A DNA stretch of 64,000 bases, taken from positions 11,305,572 to 11,369,571 of the forward strand of contig OX459108.1 in the NCBI GenBank assembly GCA_949775045.1, read 5' to 3'. Shown piece by piece: positions 45,495-57,400 of this stretch. The position numbers and the translations under genes were made by a program. Origin of the DNA: Metridium senile. Its lineage: Eukaryota > Cnidaria > Anthozoa > Actiniaria > Metridiidae. Numbering within the stretch: the first letter of the stretch is position 1; the number at the start of each line of letters is the position of its first letter. The notes beneath the pieces are model-generated. The model saw only the letters and a list, made by a program, of their open reading frames with translations. It did not search any database and was not told where the DNA came from.

Positions 45495-48400
45495 GTAAGT
45501 ACAAAAAAAAAAAACAGTTTTTGTGTAGTTATATGTATAATATTTTGTTTCTTTCTGATCGATTCTCAAAGAAGTTTCATGTTTTTTCTTTATGTCTGTT
45601 TTAATCGTTAACAATCAGTTTGCGTGGCTCATAACTTATTAAAAATAGGGTTTTTTTTATAGTTTCTTAAACTCATATTTTGTTATTTTTAATTGGCTTT
45701 TCACGCGGTATTTCCTCATCTCTTGTATATTTCTATACTGTTTTTTTCTGTTCGTTAACAATTTTTCGTAGCTCATAACTTTTTGTAAGTGGAAAAAGTA
45801 GGTTTTATATATTTTCTTCTTCATATTTCTTTCCAGGGAGTTTCCGAATTTGTCCTTTAACTGGAGATTTCTTAGAGACTCCTCATTGTATTTGCCAAGT
45901 TGAATATTGGATAAGTTAAAACCTGTTCACTAATGATTTCACCTGGCTCAAAACTTTTTATAAAAGGGGGAAAAATAGTTTATTTTTACAATTTCTAATT
46001 CATATTTTGTCTTTTTCAATTGATTTTACCCTGAGTTCCTCAGTTATTTTTTTTGATACTGGATATTTCTTAAACACACACATTATATTTACCAAGTTAA
46101 ATCCTGTTTGTCAATGATTACACTTTGCTAAAACCTTTTTAAACAAAAGTTTATTATATAGTTTTTAATTCATATTTTGTCTTTTTCACTGAATTGATTT
46201 GCCATGAGTTTCCATATTTTTCTTGATACTGGATTTTTCTTAGACACTCTTTATTTTATTTTCAAAGTTCTGTTTGTTAATTATTGCACTTTGTTCATTT
46301 TTTTTATACATGGCAAACAATAGTTTATTTTATAGTTTCTAATCATATTTTGTCTTTAAAATACAATTGATTTACCATGAGTTTCCTTATTTTTCTTGAT
46401 ACTGGAGATTTCTTAAAGCACACATTGTATCCTGTTTGTCAATGATTGCATTAGCACAACAGGGTCTTTAACGTCCACCTTATATAGGATAAGAGTGAAA
46501 GCAGTCCTTATCCGAGAAGACGAGGCACATAGAGAGTAAAGCGTCTTGCCTAAGGACACACCGCAGTCGCCCGGGCCGGGAATCGAACCCTGAACAGTTG
46601 GCCCAGAATCCGATCCACTGACCACTAGACCATCACACCTCTCTTAATGTTTAATTGATTCTCCAAGGAGTTCTCTTCTTTTTCTTGATAATGGAGATTT
46701 CTTAAAGATATTCTCAATATTTGCCAACTAAAACCATGTTTCTTAACAGCTAGTTGCAACGTTTTCCATATATTGAAACTTTCAGACTTGCCCAGCTTAG
46801 ACCTTGATGCTTTGCGCGCCGCTAACTCCTGGCGGCCATCTTTACAGTATACCGAAACTCGTTGTTTTACTGTTATCGTTTATCATCTGTTTCCATCGGC
46901 CGTTATGAACTATTTTTAGCAGTTGGTTTAGATTTCAGATTTAATAAGTTTATTACCATAATTATAACAAATTACAAATTACAAGGAAACAAATTTAAAA
47001 CAAATTTTGGTAATAGCTACTCAGAATAGAAAACTAATCGAGCTGAGTAGGTGCAAATATTAATTAAGAATTTAAAGGTCGTGATGAATAAATGGTAATA
47101 AATAGTACATAAAATTTAACATATAGAAAATGAAAAAAAGGTAAGTACAAATGTATAATTTACAATTCAGTGTCAGAGCAATAGAAAAACTGTTTGAATA
47201 CAAATTAATCATAATTATAAATGAAAGTAATAAATGTATAATATGGATATAATTTGATTAATATAGAAATGGGAAATAATAATAATAAATAATATGGGAA
47301 ATAATTGAATCTATTTATATAATGTGCAAGTCTATGTTAACTAGGTTTACTATTTTATCGTTGCATTTTTATTCTTGAGCACATTTACATACATATTTTT
47401 AGGCTCTAGATTGTATTTTTTATAAAAAATCGCCGAAGTGATGGTAAATTCAAGGAAGGTCGCGTGTGCCAGGCTCAGCGAAATTTTAATTGATCAAGCT
47501 GAGGTCTTCAGTTTTTCAGCTAAGGAACGGAAGGAAATCATCATTCTAAATTCTTGCGGATCTGTTCAATTTTGGTTGAATGATTGTCAATAAACGCTAC
47601 TGTTTGTCAATTCGTGCTATTGAATTTTAATTGCGCGCATGCACAAGAAAATATATTCCACGCGTATGAATGTACAATTGCGCTATAGATTGTCCATTGA
47701 TACTGATGAATGTTCACGCATATTCAAATATTGTTATTGAAAGTTGATGCGCGCTAATGATGTTACTTGTGGTGTTGACGAAAGTATAATACACGTTATT
47801 GATACAACTATTGGCACAAATGGATGCCCATTTTCTGTTAATGAACAGCAAAAGGTGTAATAAATCAATTAAATCAGGTAAATCAAGTGGAGAGCCACAG
47901 TCTTAAAAAATTGAACTATATTTGGGAAGCGAATAAGGTCCGTCCTCTAAAAAAGAATTGTATTTGAAAAACAGAGGCAACAAGACCAGTTTTTTTGGAA
48001 AGCATTGAAACTTGAATAAAACATATTTTCAAGAGAATTGCAATTGTAATACTCGAGTTTTACGTTGTCTATCACCACTGTACTGTTTGACAAAGAGCGC
48101 ATTAGTACAGGCTAAGCCTCGATTTGTTGTCAAAATATCCACAAATCTTAAAGAAAGAAAGAAAATATTTTATCGCTTTAAAATAGAAAACACATTTATT
48201 TATTTATTCAATCTTCCGCCTTATTATTAAAAATACAATATAACACAGCCGAAAAATACTAAGAATAACTGAATTGCTAAGAATGATAACATTTTAATTT
48301 ACTTTGAATTGAGGCTATCCCTGTGCAAATGCGCCTTTTGTCAAATAGTACAGTGGTGCTAGATAACATGAAACGGGTCTAATTTGGCAAACAAAGTACA

Positions 48401-51400
48401 ACTACACATTCAAGCTTGGAGGCATCTCATACAATACCAGAAAGGAGCACTAGTGCTGTTACTCTAATAGTATTTTGTTTTCTTCTTCGCGTGGTGTACT
48501 CTTTACTATTACACACAGCATGAAAACACATTTAATCCTATCATTTATGTTATAATTTTGATATATGTTAAAAGACCCCATGGGCAACTTTTTAAAAAAT
48601 ATCCTGCTGGGCCAGCCCGGTTGTTCAAAGCCCGATTAGTGCTAATCCAGGATTAAGTTTTAAGAAAACCTTTAGAGTTAACCCAGGATTAGCACTAATC
48701 AAGCTTTGAACAACCCGGCCCTGGTTTACTTTGAGCTGAAAACTTGTCGGAAAAAAAAAAATGATTTTCTTGAAATAAAATCAGGAAAAGAATGGAAGCG
48801 GAATTATACAAGGGGAATACCATGTTGGAAAAATTAAAGAGAAGAGAAGAGAAGAGAAGAGGAGAGAAGAGAAGAGAAGAGAAGAGAAGAGAAGAGAAGA
48901 GAAGAGAAGAGAAGAGAAGAGGAAGAGAAGAGAAGAGAAGAGAAGAGAAGAGAAGAGAAGAGAAGAGAAGAGAAGAGAAGAGAAGAGAAGAGAAGAGAAG
49001 AGAAGAGAAGAGAAGAGAAGAGAAGAGAAGAGAAGAGAAGAGAAGAGAAGAGAAGAGAAGAGAAGAGAAGAGAAGAGAAGAGAAGAGAAGAGAAGAGAAG
49101 AGAAGAGAAGAGAAGAGAAGAGAAGAGAAGAGAAGAGAAGAGAAGAGAAGAGAAGAGAAGAGAAGAGAAGAGAAGAGAAGAGAAGAGAAGAGAAGAGAAG
49201 AGAAGAGAAGAGAAGAGAAGAGAAGAGAAGAGAAGAGAAGAGAAGAGAAGAGAAGAGAAGAGAAGAGAAGAGAAGAGAAGAGAAGAGAAGAGAAGAGAAG
49301 AGAAGAGAAGAGAAGAGAAGAGAAGAGAAGAGAAGAGAAGAGAAGAGAAGAGAAGAGAAGAGAAGAGAAGAGAAGAGAAGAGAAGAGAAGAGAAAGAGAA
49401 GAAGAAGAGAAGAGAAGAGAAGAGAAGAGAAGAGAAGAGAAGAGAAGAGAGAAGAGAAGAGAAGAGAAGAGAAGAGAAGAGAAGAGAAGAGAAGAGAAGA
49501 GAACTGAGAAGGACTATATGATAAAAAATTAGAGTTGAGCGAGAAACAAAAAAGTTAATCTATTGACGCTAACCTATTGTCAAAACGTTTATAAAACACG
49601 AACATAGATTTAGACATAAGAGGCACTAATATCATCTGCATGATAGAGCGAAAACACTAGAACCATGAAACAAAATCAAATTGTTAGTGTGTAATAGTTC
49701 TTATGTAGCGACTATTAGTTACTATAAAAGACAAGTAAAGTTATAATGAGGTATTGTTTCCTTTTGTATTTGATGTTTCTGGTTGAGTGATACTGACTAA
49801 ATAGTCACTAAATAGAAACTATTAGTTACTAACTATTTCGTTTTTATTTCATGGTTCTAGTGTTTTCGCTCTAGATGACTTCAAATGAACTTTTGAACAG
49901 TAATAAAAATGCAGCATTTTCCATAAAAGTTATAAACATTTTTCTTTATAAATCCAAAAACAATCGATTTTAAGTGTTTAATTACTAAACTTATAGACCC
50001 AATCTACGCCTTGCTATCGTCCTTGACTGGCTAGCCTAGAGTTTTCACATGTTTGAGGCTAGCCAGTCAATGACAATAATTATTCATATTGGTCGCCATA
50101 TCTCGTTTCTTAAATAGTCTACACATTTTTTTGTATTTTAAAACAAAAGGAGCTGAAAACTTTGAATATTATTTGTATTCAATTTTCGTAATAATTAATA
50201 ATTTAATAAAGTCCAGGAAGTTTCTAGATTATTTCGAATTGGTCAGTGTCGACATCATAACATAACTTCAAAGTTATTATTCCAGTTTAAATAGGTCTGA
50301 CTCGGGCTTCTGCATGCATGCAGAGTTACCACAGGAGTGATGTTGAGTGTTTGAGTCAGCACTTTCAAGCGATTCAGCTTTTGAAAATCTTAAAGTTAAA
50401 CTCCATTCTGATTTGACTTGCTGTTTACTAATAAGCAAGCAGTAAATTGGAGGTCTTATAGTCTTTGTAAATTGTGGGAAAGTTTTAGTGATTCGTTTAA
50501 AATCAATAAGACGTTTTTAAGGGCTGGTATAGTACAGCAAAGTCAAAGGGAATGTCGACTCTTATCAAGAGTGGAGCATCTTTTCTCCTTGATGTTTGGA
50601 TTTTCTTGTTGTGTTTTCAAACGGCGAAATGGTAAATACAAAATAAAACAATATGTTATTACTTTTTAATCGATTCTTAAAGAAGTTTCATGCTTTTCTT
50701 TATGTCTGTTTTAATCGTTTTACAATTTTGCGTAGCTCATAACTAATTGAAAATAGATTTTTGTAGTTTCTTATATTCTTAATATACTTTTCAGGGAGTT
50801 TCCTTATTTTTTTATACTGTCTTTTCGGTTTATATGTCTGTTCGTTAACAATTACGCGCAACACATAACTTTTTATAAAGTAGAAGAATAGGTTTTTTAT
50901 TTTCTTATTCATATTTTGTCATGTTTAATAGACCTTTTCACAGTTCCGTTCAGTGACAACGAATGATAGTTCCAAGTCGAGGTTTGCATTGTTGCGCCGG
51001 CATGATAAATTCAGTATAGTTAATTTTGCTATGCGCAACAAAGCGAACCTCGACTTGGAACTATCATTCGTGGTCACTGAACGGAACTGTGAAAAGGACT
51101 TTTGGCTTTCCAGGGAGTTTCCGAATTTATCCTTATACTGGAGCTTTCTTAGACACTTCTCATTGTATTTACCAAGTTTAAATCCTGTTCGCAAATCATT
51201 TCACCTGACTCAAAACATTTGATAAAAGGTGAAAAAATAGTTTATTTTTATAGTTTGTTATTCATATTTTGTCCTTTTTACTGGCTTTCCGGAGTTGCCT
51301 AATCTTTCCTTACTTAGAAACGCTCCTCGTTGTATTTGCCAACCTAAATCATGTTCGTAATAAATAAATGCTACACCATCCTCAAAACTTTTCACAAATG

Positions 51401-54400
51401 GGGAAAAATAGTTCATTTTTATAGTTTCTTATTCATATTTTGGCTTTCCAGGGAGTTCCCTAATTTTTCCTGATTCTGGAGATTTCTTGAGAAACTCTTC
51501 ATTGTATTTGCAAAGTCCTGTTTGTTAATTATAGCACTTTACTCAAACCTTTTTATACATGGCAAAAAAAGATGCAATTTTATAATTTCTAATTCATATT
51601 AAGTTTGTCTTTTTCAATTGATTTACTGTGCAGTGAGTTTCCTTATTTTTCTTGATACTGGATATTTCTTAAACACACACATTGTATTTGCAAAGTTAAA
51701 TCCTGTTTGTTAATAATTGCACTTTGCTCAAACCTTTTTATACATGACAAACAATAGTTTATTTTACAGTTTCTAATTCATATTCTGTCTTTTTCACTCA
51801 ATTGATTTACCATGGGTTCCTTATTTTTCTTGATGCTGGACATTTCATAAAGACAAACCTCATTGTATATTTGCCAAGTTAAATTATGTTTGTTAATATG
51901 ATTGCACTTCAGCTCAAACAGGTTTTTTTTCATAGTTTCTAATTCATATTTTGTATTTTTCAATTGATTTATCATGAGTTTCCTTATTTTTCTTGATACT
52001 GGAAATTTCTTAGACACGTCACTCTTCATTGTATTTGCCAAATTAAATCCTGTTTGTCAATGATTGCACTAGCTTTGCTCAAAACTTTTTATACATGGCA
52101 AACAATAGTCTATTTTATAGTTTCTAATTCATTTTTTTGATTGATTTATCATAATCAGTTTCCTTATTTTTCTTGATTCTGGCCATTTCTTAGACACTCC
52201 TTTATTTTATTTGCAAAGATAAATTCTGTTCATTGATGATTGCACCTAGCTTATAGCGCAAAACCTTTTTATAAATGGCAAAATAGCTTTTTATGTTTTT
52301 TAATACACATTTTGTTATTATTTAATTGATCCTCCAAGGAGTTTCCTGCTGTTTCTTGATAATGGAGATTTTGTATAGAAATTAACTGTGCTTGCTAAGT
52401 AAAAACCTGCTGTTAATGATTGCAAGTATCCTCAAAAGGATATATAAATGGGAAAATGTTTTTCTATAGTTTCTAATACATATTTTGTTATAACTTAATT
52501 GATTCTTGAAGGAGATTTCTTAAAGATATTTTCAATATTTGTCAACTAAACCCATGTTTGTTAACAGTTGCAACGTTTTCCATATTGAAACTTTCAGACT
52601 TGTTTAAGGGGCGGACCATTTGACTTTTGAGGGGGGGCGGTGGGGGTGGATGATTTTGTCCGTGCAGGAAATTTTTTTTAGCCCACTGGCATGCGCACGG
52701 AATTTATTTTATAGAAAAGCAAAGATTTCAGTGCAATTTTGGCTTGCAGGAATTTTTTTTCGGCCCTCTGGGCCGTGCAGGAAATTTTTTTTCAAAATCA
52801 TCCACCCCTCCACTCAAAAGTTAAATGGTCCACCCCTAAGGTTTTGTAAATTATTGCAGACGGTTTTTACTGAAGGTTTTTTAAGTTCTTTCCTATAATA
52901 TAAATATATCAGAAAGATCCTTTCAAAGAAAGCTAGTAATATTCAAATTGACTTTTATCCTGCTAATTTTTACATTAGATGTCTGCCAGCCAACATAGCG
53001 TGCAGATCTCAAAAGGATCCAAATTGAAAAAAAAACCCGAGTTCTAGTTTTTATCAAAATTATTTTAAGGCTGTTTACGAAATGCTTCTTTTAAGAATAA
53101 AAGGATTTATTTTATATTATGTTAATACAAACTGGACTTCCCAGGAAACGTCATCCTCGATAGCGTATAACATTTTCCTTATAATTTGACTACAGCATGC
53201 AGTATAATATATACCAGCTGTTTTAAAAAGGATATATTGTGAATATATTGAATACCGAATAGTGCAATCCAAGACCGAAATGCATTCTACATCTTATGTT
53301 ATCAGTGTTTAAAGCACAATCTTGAGTTCTCATTTCCTTTATTTTAGAACATACTCAACAAAGCAGTATACCAGCTCCATATAGAGAACAAATCGATCTG
53401 TTTAGTATTTTATTGCAACGCCGTTGCTTTTTCTTGATAATGGAGACTTCGTATAGAAATTAACTGTGCTTGTTAAGTAAAAACCTGCTGTTAATGATTG
53501 CAAGTATACTCAAAAGGATATATAAATGGGAAAACGTTTTTCTATAGTTTCTAATACATATTTTGTTATTACTTAATTGATTCTCGAAGGAGATTTCTTA
53601 AAGATATTTTCAATATTTGCCAACTAAACCCATGTTTGTCAACAGTTGCAACGTATTGAAACTTTCAGACTTGCTGAAGGTTTTCTAAATCCTTACGCAC
53701 AGTTTTACTGAAGGTTTTCAGTTTCAATTCTTTCCTATAATATAAAAATATCAGAAAGATCCTTTCAAAGAAAACTAGTAATATTCAAATTGACTTTTAT
53801 CCTGCTAATTTTTACATTAAGTGTCTGCCAGCCAACATAGCGTGCAGATCTCAAACAGATCCAAATTGAAAAAAAAAAATCCGAGTTCTAGTTTTTATCA
53901 AAATTATTTTAAGGCTGTTTACGAAATGCTTCTTTTAAGAATAAAAGGATTTATTTTATATTATGTTACGTTAATACAAACTGGACTTCCCAGGAAACAT
54001 CATCCTCGATAGCGTATATCATTTTCCTTATAATTTGACTACAGCACGCAGTATAATATATACAGCTGTTTTTAAAAGGATATATTGTGAATATATTGAA
54101 TACCGAATAGTGCAATCCAAGACCAAAATGCATTCTACATCTTATGTTATCAGTGTTTAAAGCACAATCTTAAGTTCTTATTTCCTTTATATATTTTAGA
54201 ACATACTCAACAAAGCAGTATACCAGCTCCATATAGAGAACCAATCGATCTGTTTAGTATTTTATTGAAACGTTTTAAAGAACAATAAAACATTTCGGTC
54301 TTGGAATGCACCATAGAGTAATTCACACTGATGCAACCTTTTTTGAAACGATAGGTAATAAAAAATGTTGACTTAACTTTACTGACGTTTCGAGCTTTAG

Positions 54401-57400
54401 CCCTTCGTCGGAGTAAAAGAAGGGCTAAAGCTCGAAACGTCTTTTTTACGGTGTTACAAATTTCATTATATTACCTATCGTTTATATCAAACACCGACGC
54501 AGCCTATACTAGTTTACTCCCTAGTTTCCATTTTTGAAACAGATTCAGTACTATAGTTGGTAAAAAAGGAATAATCTAGCTATATGTGATACAACGAGAT
54601 GACATCTGAATATAATATAATGATGACGCATTTCTTAGCTATAGTACGTCTTTCTAGCAAATAATCAATTTTTCATTCGATTTATAGATAGCGTGCAATT
54701 CTCAAAATAAATTTAGTTTTTTTTAATTAACTAAACTTTTATCTTTTCAAAGCAAAACTAAAAGAACAAAACAAAACTAACGTTTTTCTTCTGGAATTTG
54801 GAATATATATATATTTCCGAATGTTTTTATCTTATTTTTTACATTTCAAATTTATAATCAATTTTTCATTGAAGTTTTAAAAAGAAACCTTTTTTTTTTT
54901 CAAAACAAAACTAAAATAACAAAACAAAACTAACGTTTTTCTTCTGGAATTTATATAAATATTTCTGTGTGGTTTTATCTTGTTTTCTACATTTCAGAGT
55001 TCTAATATGATATATATTTTGTGTTTCTATAGTGCTGCAGGACCTAAATGTGTTAACAATCCTAATAACACCTTCATGAACGTCATAGAGTGCATAAAAC
55101 ACGACTATGACAAAACACAAAGACCCAACGGAACAGGTAAGAAACCAGTTCAATAACAAAGTCTGCATAGCGCACGATAACATAAATGACGTACGTTATC
55201 CACGTGAAGTAGGGGACGTAATGGTTTTGCGTTTTTTTTTTTTCATTGATATTTGCGGTTTTGCGGTGTTACAAATCTTGCGGTTGCGGTTTTTTAGAAA
55301 ATTTAGGTGCGATTTGGCGTTTTTTTGTCGTTTTTGTGTGTGTGTGCGGTTTTGCGGTTTCCAACCCTCCTTGCGCCCGCTCGTCAAATACAGATCAATA
55401 CTACAACAAATGACTCGTGATTCTTTGCATATTTGTTTTCGGTAGTTGAAATTTTAAAAATTAACTGTACAATGAGAGACAAAATTTACCTGTACAATAA
55501 GTAACAGTGAACATGGAGGAAGATTTGATGAAATCTATGCTCACAATTTATGCCAGTATTGAAGGAATAGAAAACGCGCGCGCGTGCTTTGTGCAGTTAT
55601 AAAGCACGCGGGGTTGTCAGAACACGAGAGAAGTGTTAAGAGAAGCACGACGCGAATCTCAACATTTCTCGAGTGTTCTGACAATCCCCAAGTGCTTTAT
55701 AACTGCATACAGCACAGAAAGCAAGTTTTTTATTCCTTTCATAAAATACAATTTGATCAACATGCAAACGCGCGTGCTGTGTGCTCTCATAAAGCACGCG
55801 CCTCAACCAATCAAAATACGTGATTTCTAATAGTTATTTAATAAATATATATACAGCACATCAATGCTATTAATTTATCTTTACCATGCACGTGAAGTAC
55901 TGCATGTAGTGACTATCTATAGCTAACACTACAGCATGATTCTTTAATTTGTTTATTTGTTTTCATTACTTGATTTTTCAATTTTTAACTCTATAATGAG
56001 TAACAACAAACATGGAATAGAAATATTACATTTATGTTCACAAATTATGCTAGTCGTATTATATATATACAGAACATCACCACGTAAAGTAGAAACTACG
56101 TACACTACAACAAGTGACGGGGGATCCGAATTCTTTGTTAATTTGTTTTCAGTAGTTAGAATTTCAATTTTCTACTCTATAATGAGTGACAACGAACATG
56201 GAATAGGAATTATGAAAAACTAAGTTTACAATTAATGCTGGTATCGAGCAATTTTGTTTATGACATTGAATTTACATGTATGTTTTTTTTTTACAAAATT
56301 TTAAATTGTGAATACCGAATTGTACATACTGTACTGATTTCCAATATCGAAGTTTTTAAATGATTTATTTGTTAGTCGTCAACAAACTGTTATGGGACGG
56401 CTAGACAGGTGATACCACCAATGGCATACTCTCCCAATGCATTATGGGTCATGTAAACTTTAAATAAACAAAGTTATATAATATATAGTTCGCTTTTTTT
56501 TAATAGTACAGCGGTGCTAGATAACGTGAAACAGGAGTATCAATCTTCTTCAAGATCGGTGAAGTTTAGATACCTTCGCTCTCGGCCGGTTTAACATTTA
56601 TTTTAAAGACCCATCGTTTTTTGACCGGCATGCTTTGCGTTGTTTATTTTGATTTGAGTGTTATAATTCATTCGCAGTCAATTGTATTACGAGAAAATAA
56701 AAAAACTAAACTGCTAAAGCTAAACTGTTTAATAAGAGTGTAAATACCCACTCTCATCGTAAAGTATATCAAAAATATACTCCAGCACGAACCTCTTTAC
56801 GTTCTAATAACCAACTACTGCTAAAAATCCCAGGAACCAACACCGTTACCTATGGGGATCGTGCCTTCAGTGTCGCAGCAACAAAACTATGGAACTCTAT
56901 CCCATTTGACATTAAATCATGTAAAAATCTCAAGACATTTAAAACTAAACATAAAACCCATTTATTTAGTATGGCTTATCCTTAATTTATCAATTGACTT
57001 TGTCGTGGCATAGTTGCCTCCTTATTGTTTTCAGTTTTATCGCCATGAAAATATTAACATTAACATTAGTATTTAAGTTCTAAGATTTTTACATATTGAT
57101 TATTATAGAATTTAACTTTTTTAATAGTGAATAATATCTTTTTATGATTTTTTATAGGAGTAGTTTTTTCTTCTATTGTTAAGGAGGCTCGAAATGGTTT
57201 TTTGAGCGCGCGCGCAATATCGCCAATTTTACAAGACCCCTCTGACGCGTACAAAATGTATTTTTATTAATAACAACACAATGAATGGTAGATTTTTTTT
57301 TATTTTTTGACAATTTGTTCCAATTAAGGTTTAGATTTAGTAGATCGATTTGAAGAAAAATCTGTAATGAAAAACCATTTATATCTAGAAAAAAAAAATC

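Larger units (their letters stand above)
43020..46790. repeat. Duplicated block, copy 1
   Basis: The order of landmarks is the same as in copy 2 (47935-52600): aggtccgtcctct, cagaggcaacaggaccag, a GPCR-like fragment, a GAGAA tract, ctatatgataaaaaattag, the family C MITE, a signal-peptide exon, and a tandem array in the following intron. Copy 1 lacks the MITEs at 48611, 49646 and 50933, but carries a SINE (46450-46640) not found in copy 2. Confidence 0.85.
47935..52600. repeat. Duplicated block, copy 2
   Basis: Homologous to 43020-46790 through the first exon of receptor 3 and its downstream array. It is longer because of three MITE insertions (48611-48720, 49646-49871, 50933-51097) and a longer intronic array. 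Sequence similarity is high but clearly below identity. Confidence 0.85.

Noticed and set aside
43928..49532. Arg-Glu-Glu-Lys-Arg frames of about 200 and 246 codons
   Set aside because: Products of the GAGAA pentanucleotide tract; no conserved flanks.
53821..54012. 63-codon plus-strand frame
   Set aside because: The matching segment in the first copy of the tandem duplication (about 52980-53160) is not open in the same way, so there is no sign of coding constraint.
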